Source of the DNA: Maribacter sp044594925
GTDB taxonomy: Bacteria; Bacteroidota; Bacteroidia; Flavobacteriales; Flavobacteriaceae
NCBI RefSeq assembly: GCF_044594925.1
Contig: NZ_CP138991.1
Location: 2,914,001 to 2,978,000, forward strand
DNA length: 64,000 nucleotides
Direction of reading: 5' to 3'
Part shown: in pieces, positions 28,136 through 38,005 of the stretch
Numbering within the stretch: position 1 is the first letter of the stretch
How the letters are laid out: each line of letters starts with the position of its first letter
Translations under genes and position numbers: made by a program
The notes under the pieces: generated by a model
Seen by the model: the letters and a program-made list of their open reading frames with translations, nothing else
Database searches by the model: none
What the model was told of the DNA's origin: nothing

Positions 28136-28537
28136 CGTTTAAGAATTTATTCGCCTAAAAATATGAACTTTGGGTGATATTAGGTTTTCTAGCTGTGAGA
28201 AATATCTAAAACACTATTGAGAAACCATTTATCCAATTTATTTGCGCTACGTGCCCATTATTTTCAATACTCTGAACTCCTCACTACATTGGTCTTCTTT
28301 TTTAGTTATTAGAACACTATAAAAGAAAACTAAAAAAGTAATACTAATCTTACAAAAAAATAAAAGGCAATAAGAAATAATCCAAAATACCCAATAGAGG
28401 GTATTTTTTAAACTTCCTTATACACTTATACTGCGGTATTTAATTACATTTAGAACCCTAAAATTTACTTTCAGCCAACCTACTTTACAAACATCAAATT
28501 TTAATGGATAAATTGTTAAGGATACAAATAGTTCATA
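28136..28537. other. divergent intergenic region
   Basis: About 400 bp between the leftward lactonase gene and the rightward DUF5723 gene. It is very AT-rich and has no ORF I trust. The one structured element is the hairpin at 28384-28409. Promoters for both sides must lie here, but I see no clear TTG-N19-TAnnTTTG pair. Confidence 0.5.
28384..28409 (+). terminator. terminator-like hairpin in the leader of the surface-protein operon
   Basis: AAAATACCC (28384-28392), a 6-nt loop and GGGTATTTT (28399-28407) form a perfect 9-bp stem followed rightward by more Ts. No rightward gene precedes it, so it may act as an attenuator or block spurious transcription about 130 bp before the ATG at 28538. 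Confidence 0.5.
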
Positions 28538-29890
28538 ATGAAAATTAAAACACTTTCCATTGCTGTACTCTTTGTACTTGTGAAAATTCATGGGCAGTCT
28601 TTCCCTGGATTTTCTGGCGATAATTATAATGGTGTTTATGGTATGGTTGCAAATCCTGCAAATATTGCAGATTCTAGAGTTAAAATGGATATAACACTCC
28701 TCTCAGGAAATTTTATTGGAAGTACGGATTACATTTCGCTTACGCAAACAAATATTGGTGGGTTTTTAAAAGGTTTTGAATTTGGTAACGATGTAGACAG
28801 AAATGCTACCAATGAAAATGAAATTTTAGCGAACGAAGATTATATAGGACCTTCTTTTATTTACGCTATTGATGATATAAATAGTATTGGAATGTATACG
28901 CGGCTGAGAAAATTTCGTAATTATAACGGTATAAATGGTCTCCTTTTTGAAACCATCTTAGGTAATGCTTTAGCACAAGATTACGATTTTTCCATCAAAA
29001 ACTCTGATACCTCAGTTCATATGTGGGGTGAGGTTGGTTTTTCTTATGCAAGAGTTCTAATAAATGAAGGGAACCATTTTTTCAAGGCTGGAGGAGCAGT
29101 AAAACTACTTTTAGGAGGCGGAAGTGCTCAAAGTCAATCCAATCTTTTAAACGGCTCATACAATGCAACGGATCAAACCCTTAACTTTCAAGGAGATATC
29201 TCCTATGTAACCACTTTTGGCAACGAAACCCCAAATTTAACTTTAAGAGGCCTAGGTTTTGGAGGTGCTTTTGATGTTGGTTTGGTATATGAATTTCGCA
29301 CGGACGCTGCAAGATCAATGGCGGCGTATCAGGGAGAAAGAGAACGAAACAAGTACAAGCTTAAGATAGGAGTATCCCTGTTAGATTATGGTGAAATTTA
29401 CTATAGAGATCAAGGACAGACCCAATATACCGAATTGGACGGTTCTATTCCTATTACCGATTTTTCCAGTGAAAGCCTAAACCAAATCTTAATTGAAGAT
29501 TTTGAAAGCGATGGTATTACTAGAGAAGGAAGATTAACAGTTGCCCTACCCACATCATTGCAATTTAACATAGATTACAAAGCCTACAGGGATATTTATC
29601 TCAACATAGAATACAACCAAACCATGGTTGAAAAAACGGCTTTATATAATAATAATCGTATTAATCATTTAACCATAACACCCAGGTATGAGCGTAAAAA
29701 TGTAGGTGCTTTTCTACCCGTAAGTTTTAGTCCTTTAGGCGGCACTGCTATTGGGGCGGGATTACGATTAGGGCCATTAGTAATTGGTTCTGGAAGTTTA
29801 CTTTCTAACTTAGTTTTAAAAACCCCAAAAAATATTAATGTGTTTGCGGCGGTAAGAATTATAACCCATCATGTGGGGAAAAGGCGATGA
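28538..29890 (+). CDS. DUF5723 family outer-membrane protein
   Basis: A 450-residue predicted outer-membrane beta-barrel with signal peptide (cut near KIHGQ). The N-terminal GVYGMVANPANIADSRVKMD motif is typical of DUF5723 (related to PorV/FadL-like barrels of Bacteroidota). The rest alternates Gly/aromatic strands, ending in FAAVRIITHHVGKRR. The family function is undefined; adjacency to a very large T9SS-secreted protein suggests a partner at the surface. First gene of a rightward run to 36765. Confidence 0.82.
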   Translation: MKIKTLSIAVLFVLVKIHGQSFPGFSGDNYNGVYGMVANPANIADSRVKMDITLLSGNFIGSTDYISLTQTNIGGFLKGFEFGNDVDRNATNENEILANEDYIGPSFIYAIDDINSIGMYTRLRKFRNYNGINGLLFETILGNALAQDYDFSIKNSDTSVHMWGEVGFSYARVLINEGNHFFKAGGAVKLLLGGGSAQSQSNLLNGSYNATDQTLNFQGDISYVTTFGNETPNLTLRGLGFGGAFDVGLVYEFRTDAARSMAAYQGERERNKYKLKIGVSLLDYGEIYYRDQGQTQYTELDGSIPITDFSSESLNQILIEDFESDGITREGRLTVALPTSLQFNIDYKAYRDIYLNIEYNQTMVEKTALYNNNRINHLTITPRYERKNVGAFLPVSFSPLGGTAIGAGLRLGPLVIGSGSLLSNLVLKTPKNINVFAAVRIITHHVGKRR

Positions 29891-29933
29891 TTAATTACTA
29901 AAATAACGGATTAGAGCACCGTCATTTAATATT

Positions 29934-32900
29934 ATGATTATGAAAATAAAACTACTTTTAATCACATTTCTATTAGGAATTATCTGGTGGGGTCATGGCC
30001 AAATAAGACTAGTGGCGGATATAAACACTGGGCAAGAAGACAGTAGCCCAAGGGACTTTACTGAATTCAATGGAGCACTTTTCTTTGTTTCGGATATAAG
30101 TGGTAGAGACGTAATTTATTCAATGGATACCAATGAGGTGGTAACACCTCAGTGGACTTTAGGTCAATATGAATTTCATGATTTAGTAGTTTATAATAGT
30201 AGTCTTTATATCATGGCCACTAATTTAAATACTCCTGAGGATGGTGCTAATCTCTGGCAGTATCTTGGTCCTGAAACTTTTTCTGCCCAATTCTCAAACC
30301 TTCATATCTTTAACAATTTTACCGAGGAAAGCTTAATAGTTTTCGAAGGTGAGCTATATTTTGGTGCAGAATTAAGCGAAGAGGGTTCCTTTGATATCAA
30401 CAATCCATTTTACGCCTTACATAAATTTGACGGAAATGAGATTACAGAAATTATTACGGACCAAGAATTCGTAGATATAGAAGAACCTTTACACTATGTG
30501 GTTCATGAAAATGAACTCTATTTTATAGCAAAGGAAACATTTTTCGATCCGGAATCAAGTTTCACCTCAGTCGACAATCCAATTTTTAGAGTAAATAATG
30601 ATGAGACTTTTAGCTTTGTTCACAATCCTAATCTATTTGAAGAAAACAGAGTTCAAGATTTAATCTCTTACAATGGCCTACTATGGTATTATGGAAATCC
30701 TAACGATGCTAGTATTTTCAATAACCGATTGTATTCATTAAACACAACTAACTCTGACCTAAGTTTCGACGACAGCTTCTTCACTTTTGGGGGTCTTCAA
30801 ATATTCAATGGTGATTTATATTTCCCCATTAAGACTGGTTTAGATACTACACAAAACCTCGGCATCCTTGATACTGCGAATAACCTTACAGTTATAGGTG
30901 GTACGCAAATTAACTTGTTAGATTTTACGGCTTCGTTGAACAATGAAATTTTTTATGGAGGCAATGGCAGTGTTGGGTTTGAACTTTATAGTTACACGCT
31001 TGGAGATTTAGAAGTAAAACTGGTTCAAGACTATAAAACCTCTGGAGCCAACTTAAATGGATTTCCTTTAGGTGAAGGAACTGCCTTTAACAATAGACTC
31101 TATCTTTCTGCAAGAGGTGATAATGGTTTGGGATCGGAATTAAGTGTTTTAGACCCTGTCCTATGCGATAATAATAGAGATGTTGTATTGAATACTCAAG
31201 AAGACGTATTCAGATTTGGCAACTGCAATTTCAGCTCGGTAAATGGCTCCTTAACTATTTTTGACGACAGTTCTGGCACAGCAATTACAGACCTAAGTCC
31301 TTTGTCATCGTTAATTAGTATATCTGGAACCTTATCCCTAAATGCTTGTGCTTCATTGAACACCTTAACAGGATTGAATAATTTAACCTTTGTAAATGAG
31401 CTAATTATAGACACTATGTCCGGTTTAACTTCTTTATCAGGACTAGATGGACTAACTGATATAGGAACGGAAAGATTATTAATAAACAACAATGCAAACC
31501 TTGCTAGTCTAAATGGGCTACAAAATCTAACCGCCATAGGACCAGCTAGTGATGACGGTAATGTAAATGATGCATTAACCATTAATCTAAACAATAGCTT
31601 AACTGATATTGCCGCATTATCCAACCTTACAGAGCTTAGAGGGCTCCAATTAAGTCAGTTACCAGTTCTTACATCTTTGGAAGGGCTTCATAACCTTACG
31701 GAGGTTTTTGGGTTTGGCATAGAAATACGTTCAATGGATATACTTGAAAATCTAAATGGTATCAGGTCGTTAAACACCGTTTCCGCTTTGACTATTAACG
31801 GCTTAGATTCTTTAAATAGCCTACAAGGTCTAGAAAATCTTACTACTGCAACCAACTTACTAAGGATAGAAAACAATCCTAGTTTAACTAATGTTGATGA
31901 ACTATCAAGCTTGTTCATAGCGCCTTTGGATGTCGACGGTAATTCTAGTCTGTCCAATTTTTGTGGGCTTTATACACTTGCTATCAATAGTTCTGACGCT
32001 TTTAATATTACGAATAACTTAACCAATCCAACCCAACAAGAAATTATAGATAATGGTTCTTGCGCCGCAGTTTTTATAGATTTCAGTGGAACAAGTTTTT
32101 CGGGTATTGAGAGTGATCAGACCAATCAGGACCAATTTGGTATTCGAGTTCAGGGTGATGTAGTAGATGTGAATACAACGGTAACGGTAAGGTTTACATC
32201 CGGTAATGCTATTGTAAGTCCTAATCCCAATGCTGATTTTTCATTTGGCACAAATGGCGAAATTAGTATAACCATACCCGTTGGTACATATGATGCATCT
32301 TCTTTTATTCCTTTATCAGGATTTATTGATGACAATGACCCCTTTGAAATCATTGATGATGCCTTATACGAGGGAAATGAAAATTTAACGCTAGAAATAG
32401 CTAATATTACAGGTGCCGAAACCTTTTTACAGGATAATATTACACTACAATATGAAATCATTGATGATGACTATGTCCCTCGAATTAGAGTCGTAGATGG
32501 TACAGCCAGTGAATCAGGAACTTTGGATACGGCAGAATTCATTTTTGAATTGACCGACGGTCAAGGAAATCTAGTGCCAAATGATTTTAGTCAAGATTTA
32601 TTCATTGATTATGCCATATCTGGCACTGCAACAGAGATTAACGATTATCAAAGTTTACCACAAGTTTTGCTTACCGGTGTAAATGCACAGTCTGTTTTTA
32701 TATTTCCAGAAGATGATACAATTGCAGAGCTTACAGAAGATGTAACAATAACAATCGTAAGGACAGGAGTATTTCCGTTTTATCAATTAGGATCTACAGC
32801 ATCAACAGCCAGTATACAAATTCTAGATAATGAGGTGCCGGGTTTTACGCTTTCAAAAACTACCGTGACTACTTCCGAACCTAACCTTACGGATAGTTTT

Positions 32901-34964
32901 ACAGTTATTTTAAATGTGCAACCAGCAGGCGATGTAAGACTGAATATCTCCAGTAGCTTAAATCCAGACGAGTTCATTGTAAATGAAAACATAATACAGT
33001 TCTCCGCTACCAATTGGAACACCCCCCAAACCATAGTAGTAACCGGACAAGATGATGCAGTGGTAGATGGCACTCAAAATTATGAATTCATAGTAGCACT
33101 TGACGAGGAAAATAGCGATGACGCATACGATGCCGTACCCGACCAGACCGTGATTGGTACCAACTCAGACGACGATGTCGCCGGTACACCGAACTTTACA
33201 TTATCCAAGAATGTCGTGATCACCTCCGAACCCAATGGTTCCGATAATTTTACCGTTACCTTAAATACCCAACCGACTACGGACGTGGTCATCGACATCG
33301 CATCCAACGATACCGGTGAGGCAAATGTAACGCCAACATCCCTGACTTTCTCCAATACCGACTGGAACGCTCCACAGAACGTTACCGTAACCGGACAAGA
33401 TGATACCATAGTCGACGGAATCCAGGATTACGTGCTCACCGTTTCCATAAACGATGACGAGAGCGATGACGCCTACGATGCCGTACCCGACCAGACCGTA
33501 AGTGGTACCAATGCAGACAACGATGTCGCTGGCACACCTGGCTTCACACTTTCTCAAACCACTGTAGCCACAGCCGAACCCAGTGGTTCAGATTCCTTTA
33601 CAGTAGTCCTCGACCAACAACCAGTAACGGATGTAGTAATCGATATCGTATCAAATGATTTAGGAGAGGCCATCGTGACTCCTGAATCTTTGACATTCTC
33701 AAATGCTAACTGGAACATTCCGCAAACCATAACGGTAACCGGACAAGATGATACCATAGTCGACGGAACCCAGGACTACGTGCTCACCCTTTCCGTAAAC
33801 GATGCCGAGAGTGATGACGCCTACGATGCCGTACCCGACCAGACCGTAAGTGGTACCAATGCAGACGACGATGTCGCCGGAACACCGAACTTTACATTGT
33901 CAAAGAATGTCGTGGCGACCTCCGAACCCAATGGTTCAGATAACTTTACCGTTGTTTTAAATACCCAACCGACTGCGGACGTGGTCATCGACATCGTATC
34001 TAACGATACCGGTGAGGCAAATGTAACGCCAACATCCCTGACTTTCTCCAATACCAACTGGAACGCTCCACAGAGCGTTGCCGTAAACGGACAAGATGAT
34101 ACCATAGTCGACGGAACCCAGGACTACGTGCTCACCCTTTCCGTAAACGATGCTGAGAGCGATGACGCCTACGATGCCGTCCCCGACCAGACCGTAAGTG
34201 GTACCAATGCAGACAACGATGTCGCCAATGGCAATCCTATTATAAATCAAGAAGATATCGAGATTCTACTAAATAGTGCAACTTGTCCTGGTATTAGCAA
34301 TGGGGAAATCCAAATAAAGACAACAGCTAATTATACATTTCAAGTAAGTTTAAATGATAAGAACTTACCCGATACAGTTTCCCAAAGTAATCCTTTAATC
34401 ATAAATGATTTATCCAAAGGATCTTATGAAATTTGTTTATCAATAATAGAATTTCCCAACTGGGAACAGTGTTTCACTGCGACTATTTTTAATTTTGAAG
34501 ATTTAGTTGCAGATTTATTAGATGTAGACTCAATAGAACAATTCGCACTCATTTCTTTGAAAGGCAGTAAATCCTATGAGGTGAACGTAAATGAAATAAA
34601 ATACAATTACACCTTTGATAATGTTTTAACCAAAGAATTAAAAATACCATTAGAATTAGGAGTAAATAAAATAACTATCAAAGGAGATTCAGATTGTCAA
34701 GGCATTTACTCTGAAGAGGTGCATATAAATACTATTAATTTATTTCCAAATCCTGTAACTACGAGTGTAACTATTAATGGACTTCCCAATGAGAATATAA
34801 GCTATAGGATATATGACAGTGGCGGAAGTTTGGTTTTAAATGATACAGAACAGATTACCCAAAGAAATCTTAGCCTCAATTTACAGTCCTTAAGTGCGGG
34901 ATGGTATTTTATTGTCATTGCGAGTAATACGGAGGTTTTTGAGTATAAAATCATAAAGGAATAA
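29934..34964 (+). CDS. giant T9SS-secreted multidomain repeat protein
   Basis: A 1676-residue surface protein. It has a signal peptide (second ATG at 29940 also possible, cut near GHGQ); residues ~30-410 with short propeller-like repeats (FNGALFFVSD, YNSSLYIMAT, FEGELYFGAE); a leucine-rich receptor-L-like region ~422-690 (LTGLNNLTFV, LNGLQNLTAI); a Calx-beta-like region ~710-966; four tandem 116-residue units (968-1431); a linker domain; and a T9SS sorting tail (~1600-1676, LFPNPVTTSVTING … GWYFIVI … IIKE). Probably an adhesin or matrix protein. It follows the DUF5723 barrel gene by 43 bp and precedes a lipoprotein gene by 2 bp. Confidence 0.88.
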   Translation: MIMKIKLLLITFLLGIIWWGHGQIRLVADINTGQEDSSPRDFTEFNGALFFVSDISGRDVIYSMDTNEVVTPQWTLGQYEFHDLVVYNSSLYIMATNLNTPEDGANLWQYLGPETFSAQFSNLHIFNNFTEESLIVFEGELYFGAELSEEGSFDINNPFYALHKFDGNEITEIITDQEFVDIEEPLHYVVHENELYFIAKETFFDPESSFTSVDNPIFRVNNDETFSFVHNPNLFEENRVQDLISYNGLLWYYGNPNDASIFNNRLYSLNTTNSDLSFDDSFFTFGGLQIFNGDLYFPIKTGLDTTQNLGILDTANNLTVIGGTQINLLDFTASLNNEIFYGGNGSVGFELYSYTLGDLEVKLVQDYKTSGANLNGFPLGEGTAFNNRLYLSARGDNGLGSELSVLDPVLCDNNRDVVLNTQEDVFRFGNCNFSSVNGSLTIFDDSSGTAITDLSPLSSLISISGTLSLNACASLNTLTGLNNLTFVNELIIDTMSGLTSLSGLDGLTDIGTERLLINNNANLASLNGLQNLTAIGPASDDGNVNDALTINLNNSLTDIAALSNLTELRGLQLSQLPVLTSLEGLHNLTEVFGFGIEIRSMDILENLNGIRSLNTVSALTINGLDSLNSLQGLENLTTATNLLRIENNPSLTNVDELSSLFIAPLDVDGNSSLSNFCGLYTLAINSSDAFNITNNLTNPTQQEIIDNGSCAAVFIDFSGTSFSGIESDQTNQDQFGIRVQGDVVDVNTTVTVRFTSGNAIVSPNPNADFSFGTNGEISITIPVGTYDASSFIPLSGFIDDNDPFEIIDDALYEGNENLTLEIANITGAETFLQDNITLQYEIIDDDYVPRIRVVDGTASESGTLDTAEFIFELTDGQGNLVPNDFSQDLFIDYAISGTATEINDYQSLPQVLLTGVNAQSVFIFPEDDTIAELTEDVTITIVRTGVFPFYQLGSTASTASIQILDNEVPGFTLSKTTVTTSEPNLTDSFTVILNVQPAGDVRLNISSSLNPDEFIVNENIIQFSATNWNTPQTIVVTGQDDAVVDGTQNYEFIVALDEENSDDAYDAVPDQTVIGTNSDDDVAGTPNFTLSKNVVITSEPNGSDNFTVTLNTQPTTDVVIDIASNDTGEANVTPTSLTFSNTDWNAPQNVTVTGQDDTIVDGIQDYVLTVSINDDESDDAYDAVPDQTVSGTNADNDVAGTPGFTLSQTTVATAEPSGSDSFTVVLDQQPVTDVVIDIVSNDLGEAIVTPESLTFSNANWNIPQTITVTGQDDTIVDGTQDYVLTLSVNDAESDDAYDAVPDQTVSGTNADDDVAGTPNFTLSKNVVATSEPNGSDNFTVVLNTQPTADVVIDIVSNDTGEANVTPTSLTFSNTNWNAPQSVAVNGQDDTIVDGTQDYVLTLSVNDAESDDAYDAVPDQTVSGTNADNDVANGNPIINQEDIEILLNSATCPGISNGEIQIKTTANYTFQVSLNDKNLPDTVSQSNPLIINDLSKGSYEICLSIIEFPNWEQCFTATIFNFEDLVADLLDVDSIEQFALISLKGSKSYEVNVNEIKYNYTFDNVLTKELKIPLELGVNKITIKGDSDCQGIYSEEVHINTINLFPNPVTTSVTINGLPNENISYRIYDSGGSLVLNDTEQITQRNLSLNLQSLSAGWYFIVIASNTEVFEYKIIKE
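32835..34226 (+). repeat. four in-frame tandem repeats of exactly 348 bp
   Basis: Units at 32835-33182, 33183-33530, 33531-33878 and 33879-34226, each 116 codons. All carry FTLS near the start, then GQDD…VDG and DDAYDAVPDQTV. Units 2 and 4 differ at only about 12 of 116 residues; unit 1 is the most diverged, though its last ~25 residues match the rest. The DNA here is visibly more GC-rich than the surroundings. Array of Ig/Calx-beta-like surface domains maintained by duplication or conversion. Confidence 0.92.
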
Positions 34965-34966
34965 AA

Positions 34967-35629
34967 ATGTACAAATCAATTACGATTTTAACGATTTTCA
35001 TAGTAGTTATGATATCATGCAAAGGTGAATTTGACCCTACCGAGGAAGAAGGACAAGTGGAGCTCATATTTCCTGAAAATGCCGAAGTTTGTCCTGATGG
35101 TGATTTACTTGGAAGTAGTCTGATTCAAATTCCTTTACTATGGAAATCAGATACAGATTTTACCAAATATAAGATTACCATTGAGGATTCTCAAGGGCAA
35201 GAAGTTCAGACTGAAGAAATTGAAAATGATAAGAGAATAGAATTAACGCTAAATCAAGGAGAACTCTATCATTGGTATGTAATAGGTCAAAGGGGAAAAG
35301 AAAAAATACCCAGTGATACTTGGTCTTTTTATACACAAGGAGCGGCGATTGAGAATTATATTCCATATCCGGCACTTTTGAACGTAAACTTAGATGCAAA
35401 CGATATTACTATTTCTTGGGTGGGAAAAGACCAAAATGCAGAAGATATTTTGTCTTACGATGTGTATTTATCAACAGAGAATCCTCCAACCAATCTAGTA
35501 CTAGAAGGAACCGAATTAACAAGTTATTCTGAAGATTTTACAACAGGTTTTACTTATTACGTACAGGTAATTACTTACGACAATAGTAATACTAGTTCAA
35601 AATCTCAAATTTTGAGCTTTACGCCATAA
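34967..35629 (+). CDS. fibronectin-III-like lipoprotein
   Basis: A 220-residue lipoprotein with lipobox Cys18 (VVMISCKGEFDP). The mature part appears to hold two FnIII/Ig-like beta domains: residues ~30-125 with YHWYVIGQRG and DTWSFYTQG, and ~130-220 with ITISWVGKDQNAEDILSYDVYL. The Cys followed by Lys-Gly-Glu rather than SDDDD-type does not decide inner versus outer leaflet. It starts 2 bp after the giant T9SS gene and 5 bp before the CotH-like gene, so it is co-transcribed. Function unknown; likely an envelope partner of the giant protein. Confidence 0.8.
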   Translation: MYKSITILTIFIVVMISCKGEFDPTEEEGQVELIFPENAEVCPDGDLLGSSLIQIPLLWKSDTDFTKYKITIEDSQGQEVQTEEIENDKRIELTLNQGELYHWYVIGQRGKEKIPSDTWSFYTQGAAIENYIPYPALLNVNLDANDITISWVGKDQNAEDILSYDVYLSTENPPTNLVLEGTELTSYSEDFTTGFTYYVQVITYDNSNTSSKSQILSFTP

Positions 35630-35634
35630 CAAGT

Positions 35635-36765
35635 ATGAACAAGAATATTTCAATTGTTTTCGTATTATTCTTTATAGGCTTTTACAAGCTTACCTATTCC
35701 CAGAAAACCCAATCACAACATCTTTTCAAATCAACTGATATACTCTTCCTTAAACTAGAATATGCTAACAAACAGGTTAAAAAATCTACAGATAAGGAAA
35801 ATGCCGTTTACACAGAAATAATTTATGGTATAAACGGAATTTGGGATACCATCCCAGTTTCGTTAAGAGCAAGAGGCAATTTTAGACGCGCCAATTGTTA
35901 TTTTCCACCTTTAAAAATATATTTAAAAAAGAGTTTGGTCGAAGGGTCTTTATTCCAAGGGCATAAACAGCTTAAATTAGTGCTTCCTTGCCTCTTACAA
36001 AATCGCAGTAACGATGATATTGTTAAAGAATATCTGGCTTATAAAATCTATGAACAACTTTCAGAAGTTCACTTCAAAACAAGACTCGTTTCTATAGAAT
36101 ACATAGACAACCGTGATAAGAAATTAGAACTGCACCCTTTAACGGCATTTCTTCCTCAAAAGAAATTAGAAGAGTTGCATAATTATGAAGGAGAAGAAGC
36201 TTTCGCTTTTAGAAAACCTAAAACCTACAAACTAATGTCGATTCTTATTGAAGACGATAAAGTAGTAGCAAAAAGGAATAACGCTAAATTAATGAAGCGT
36301 TATGTACATCCCTTAAATCAGGGCGAAATGGCTTCTATAACGAACTCCTTTTTTCAATTTATGATTGGTAATACCGATTTCTCTACGGCATATCAACATA
36401 ATCAAAAGTTACTCTTCAAAGATTTGAAAACCATTCCTCTACCTTACGACTTTGACATGTCCGGACTTGTAGATGCCAGCTATGCTGTTGTTTCCAATGT
36501 GCAAAATAACCAATTAGATATAAGCAAGGTTACAGAACGAAAGTATAGGGGATTTAAAAGAGATCCTAAATTATTTCAGAGAGCAAGAAAGCTCTTTTTA
36601 GAAAAAAAACCAGCAATTATGCAGTTACTAGATGAGCATCAAAAATATTTTGATGACAAACAAGCATTCCAAAAAGCAAGAGATTATATTCAAAGTTTTT
36701 ATAGAATACTACAGCACGATTTAAAATTTGAAAAAACAATTATCCAAGAAGCACGGGTAAAATAG
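35635..36765 (+). CDS. CotH-like (atypical kinase fold) exported protein
   Basis: A 376-residue protein with signal peptide (cut near TYSQ). Two segments recall CotH-family kinases: an early SLRARGNFRRANCYFPPLK (cf. the CotH RGNSS region) and a later FMIGNTDFSTAYQHN followed by IPLPYDFDMSGLVDASYA, where the Asp in PYDFD corresponds to the metal-binding Asp of CotH proteins. Known CotH kinases phosphorylate spore-coat or secreted proteins. A substrate here could be its operon mate, the giant T9SS protein; this is inference. It ends 7 bp from the convergent CHASE2 gene. Confidence 0.6.
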   Translation: MNKNISIVFVLFFIGFYKLTYSQKTQSQHLFKSTDILFLKLEYANKQVKKSTDKENAVYTEIIYGINGIWDTIPVSLRARGNFRRANCYFPPLKIYLKKSLVEGSLFQGHKQLKLVLPCLLQNRSNDDIVKEYLAYKIYEQLSEVHFKTRLVSIEYIDNRDKKLELHPLTAFLPQKKLEELHNYEGEEAFAFRKPKTYKLMSILIEDDKVVAKRNNAKLMKRYVHPLNQGEMASITNSFFQFMIGNTDFSTAYQHNQKLLFKDLKTIPLPYDFDMSGLVDASYAVVSNVQNNQLDISKVTERKYRGFKRDPKLFQRARKLFLEKKPAIMQLLDEHQKYFDDKQAFQKARDYIQSFYRILQHDLKFEKTIIQEARVK

Positions 36766-36772
36766 TCCAACC

Positions 36773-37963
36773 CTATTTTAAATAAGACCTAAACTTCCGC
36801 TTCGTATTTATATAGCGTACTAAGTGTTTGTAATACTTAACAAAACCTGCGCTAAAAACGGTTACAGCAATAATCAAAGTTGTCTTTAAAACTATTCCGT
36901 ACTTAAAAAAAACTAACGATATCCACACCATTAGAACAGCAAAAACAAAAAGAACCGTCTTCCGAACTGTTCTGTAACTAATTTTCAAACGCCGGTCTAG
37001 CCAAATGAAATAAATACTGGCCAAAAAGCTAAAGAGAAAAGTTAACAGAAATATCCAAAACCCGGGGACCTTAAACATAAAATCATTTGAAAGTATCATG
37101 GCAATGATATTAGCATGGATGACCAGACCGTACATATCAGGTATACTTTTACCGGCAGTCGTACTGTTTAAAGGAGTAAAATGCTTGTCCTCAACATCAA
37201 AAGTGTTTCCTGTAGGGCTTCCTAAATATCCTAAAAGAACTATCTTATCCTTAACGATATCTCTGTTTTCTAGGTCTAAGAACTCTTCCAATGTGAAATT
37301 CATAAAGCGTTCCAAATTTCCCTGAAAGTTAATTACCCTGGGCGCTTTGAGTTTCTCCGCCAATGCCATTTTCTTCCATTTCTTTTTTGATAGAAATTTT
37401 TGAGCAATTTGATTAGAGAAAGATGAAAAGGTCTTTTTTGAAAATCTCTTTTCCCCACTAAACGTGCGTATAACGGCATTTTGAGTTTCAAAATTGAAGT
37501 TTACAAAGCCAGGGGAATTTTTTACTCGAAAAAAAGGGTGATTAGATATAGTCTGATCTTCTTGAAGAATTACCGCAGTAATAACTTTTTCATTTTTTAG
37601 ATACTTTGCTAAAAGTGAGTCTTCCCTGGTTTTTCTGAAATCTTTTAAGATAACATCAAAGCCGACTACTCTAGGAGATGCTTTTAGGGTTTGGTGCAGT
37701 ACTTGCGCAATTTTAGCTCTACTCTCGTTCTCAACGTTAACTAAAATAATGTTAGGATTAATAGGCTTTTCTTCATCTAGTTTTTCCGCATAATACACAT
37801 CTAAAAAACTAAAGTCTTGTAATGCCTTCGATATAGGATTAAAAAAAGAAATATTAAAGAAGAGCAACGAAATAAGGTAACAGGTCAATAGAGATAAGAT
37901 GGTACTTATGAAACCATCACGTAATAAAACATACTTGCTTAATTTCTTTTTTTTCTTGCCCAT
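36773..37963 (-). CDS. CHASE2-domain membrane protein without output domain (copy A)
   Basis: A 396-residue protein: cytoplasmic Lys-rich start, one transmembrane helix (~18-38), an extracytoplasmic CHASE2 domain (~45-290: FLDVYYAEK, VGFDVILKD, PGFVNFNFET, VLLGYLGSP, FTPLN), then three helices (~300-375) and a cytoplasmic tail of only ~20 basic residues. CHASE2 is a periplasmic sensor domain normally linked to kinases, cyclases or CHAT/Ser-Thr kinase outputs; none is present. It is a clear paralogue of the protein at 39361. Last gene of the leftward protease/CHASE2 run. Confidence 0.85.
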   Translation of the reverse strand: MGKKKKKLSKYVLLRDGFISTILSLLTCYLISLLFFNISFFNPISKALQDFSFLDVYYAEKLDEEKPINPNIILVNVENESRAKIAQVLHQTLKASPRVVGFDVILKDFRKTREDSLLAKYLKNEKVITAVILQEDQTISNHPFFRVKNSPGFVNFNFETQNAVIRTFSGEKRFSKKTFSSFSNQIAQKFLSKKKWKKMALAEKLKAPRVINFQGNLERFMNFTLEEFLDLENRDIVKDKIVLLGYLGSPTGNTFDVEDKHFTPLNSTTAGKSIPDMYGLVIHANIIAMILSNDFMFKVPGFWIFLLTFLFSFLASIYFIWLDRRLKISYRTVRKTVLFVFAVLMVWISLVFFKYGIVLKTTLIIAVTVFSAGFVKYYKHLVRYINTKRKFRSYLK

Positions 37964-38005
37964 CTAAAAGGTTTTCCTTCTGAAAACTAAAATATCTAAA
38001 GGGTA

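Noticed and set aside
32835..34226. Tandem repeats considered as a CRISPR array or satellite
   Set aside because: Units are 348 bp, contiguous and in frame within a coding sequence; there are no short repeats with unique spacers.
33080..34250. Several long antisense reading frames opposite the tandem repeats
   Set aside because: They arise from the repeated, GC-richer coding sequence on the plus strand; the same frames recur in each unit and the translated sequences do not resemble proteins.
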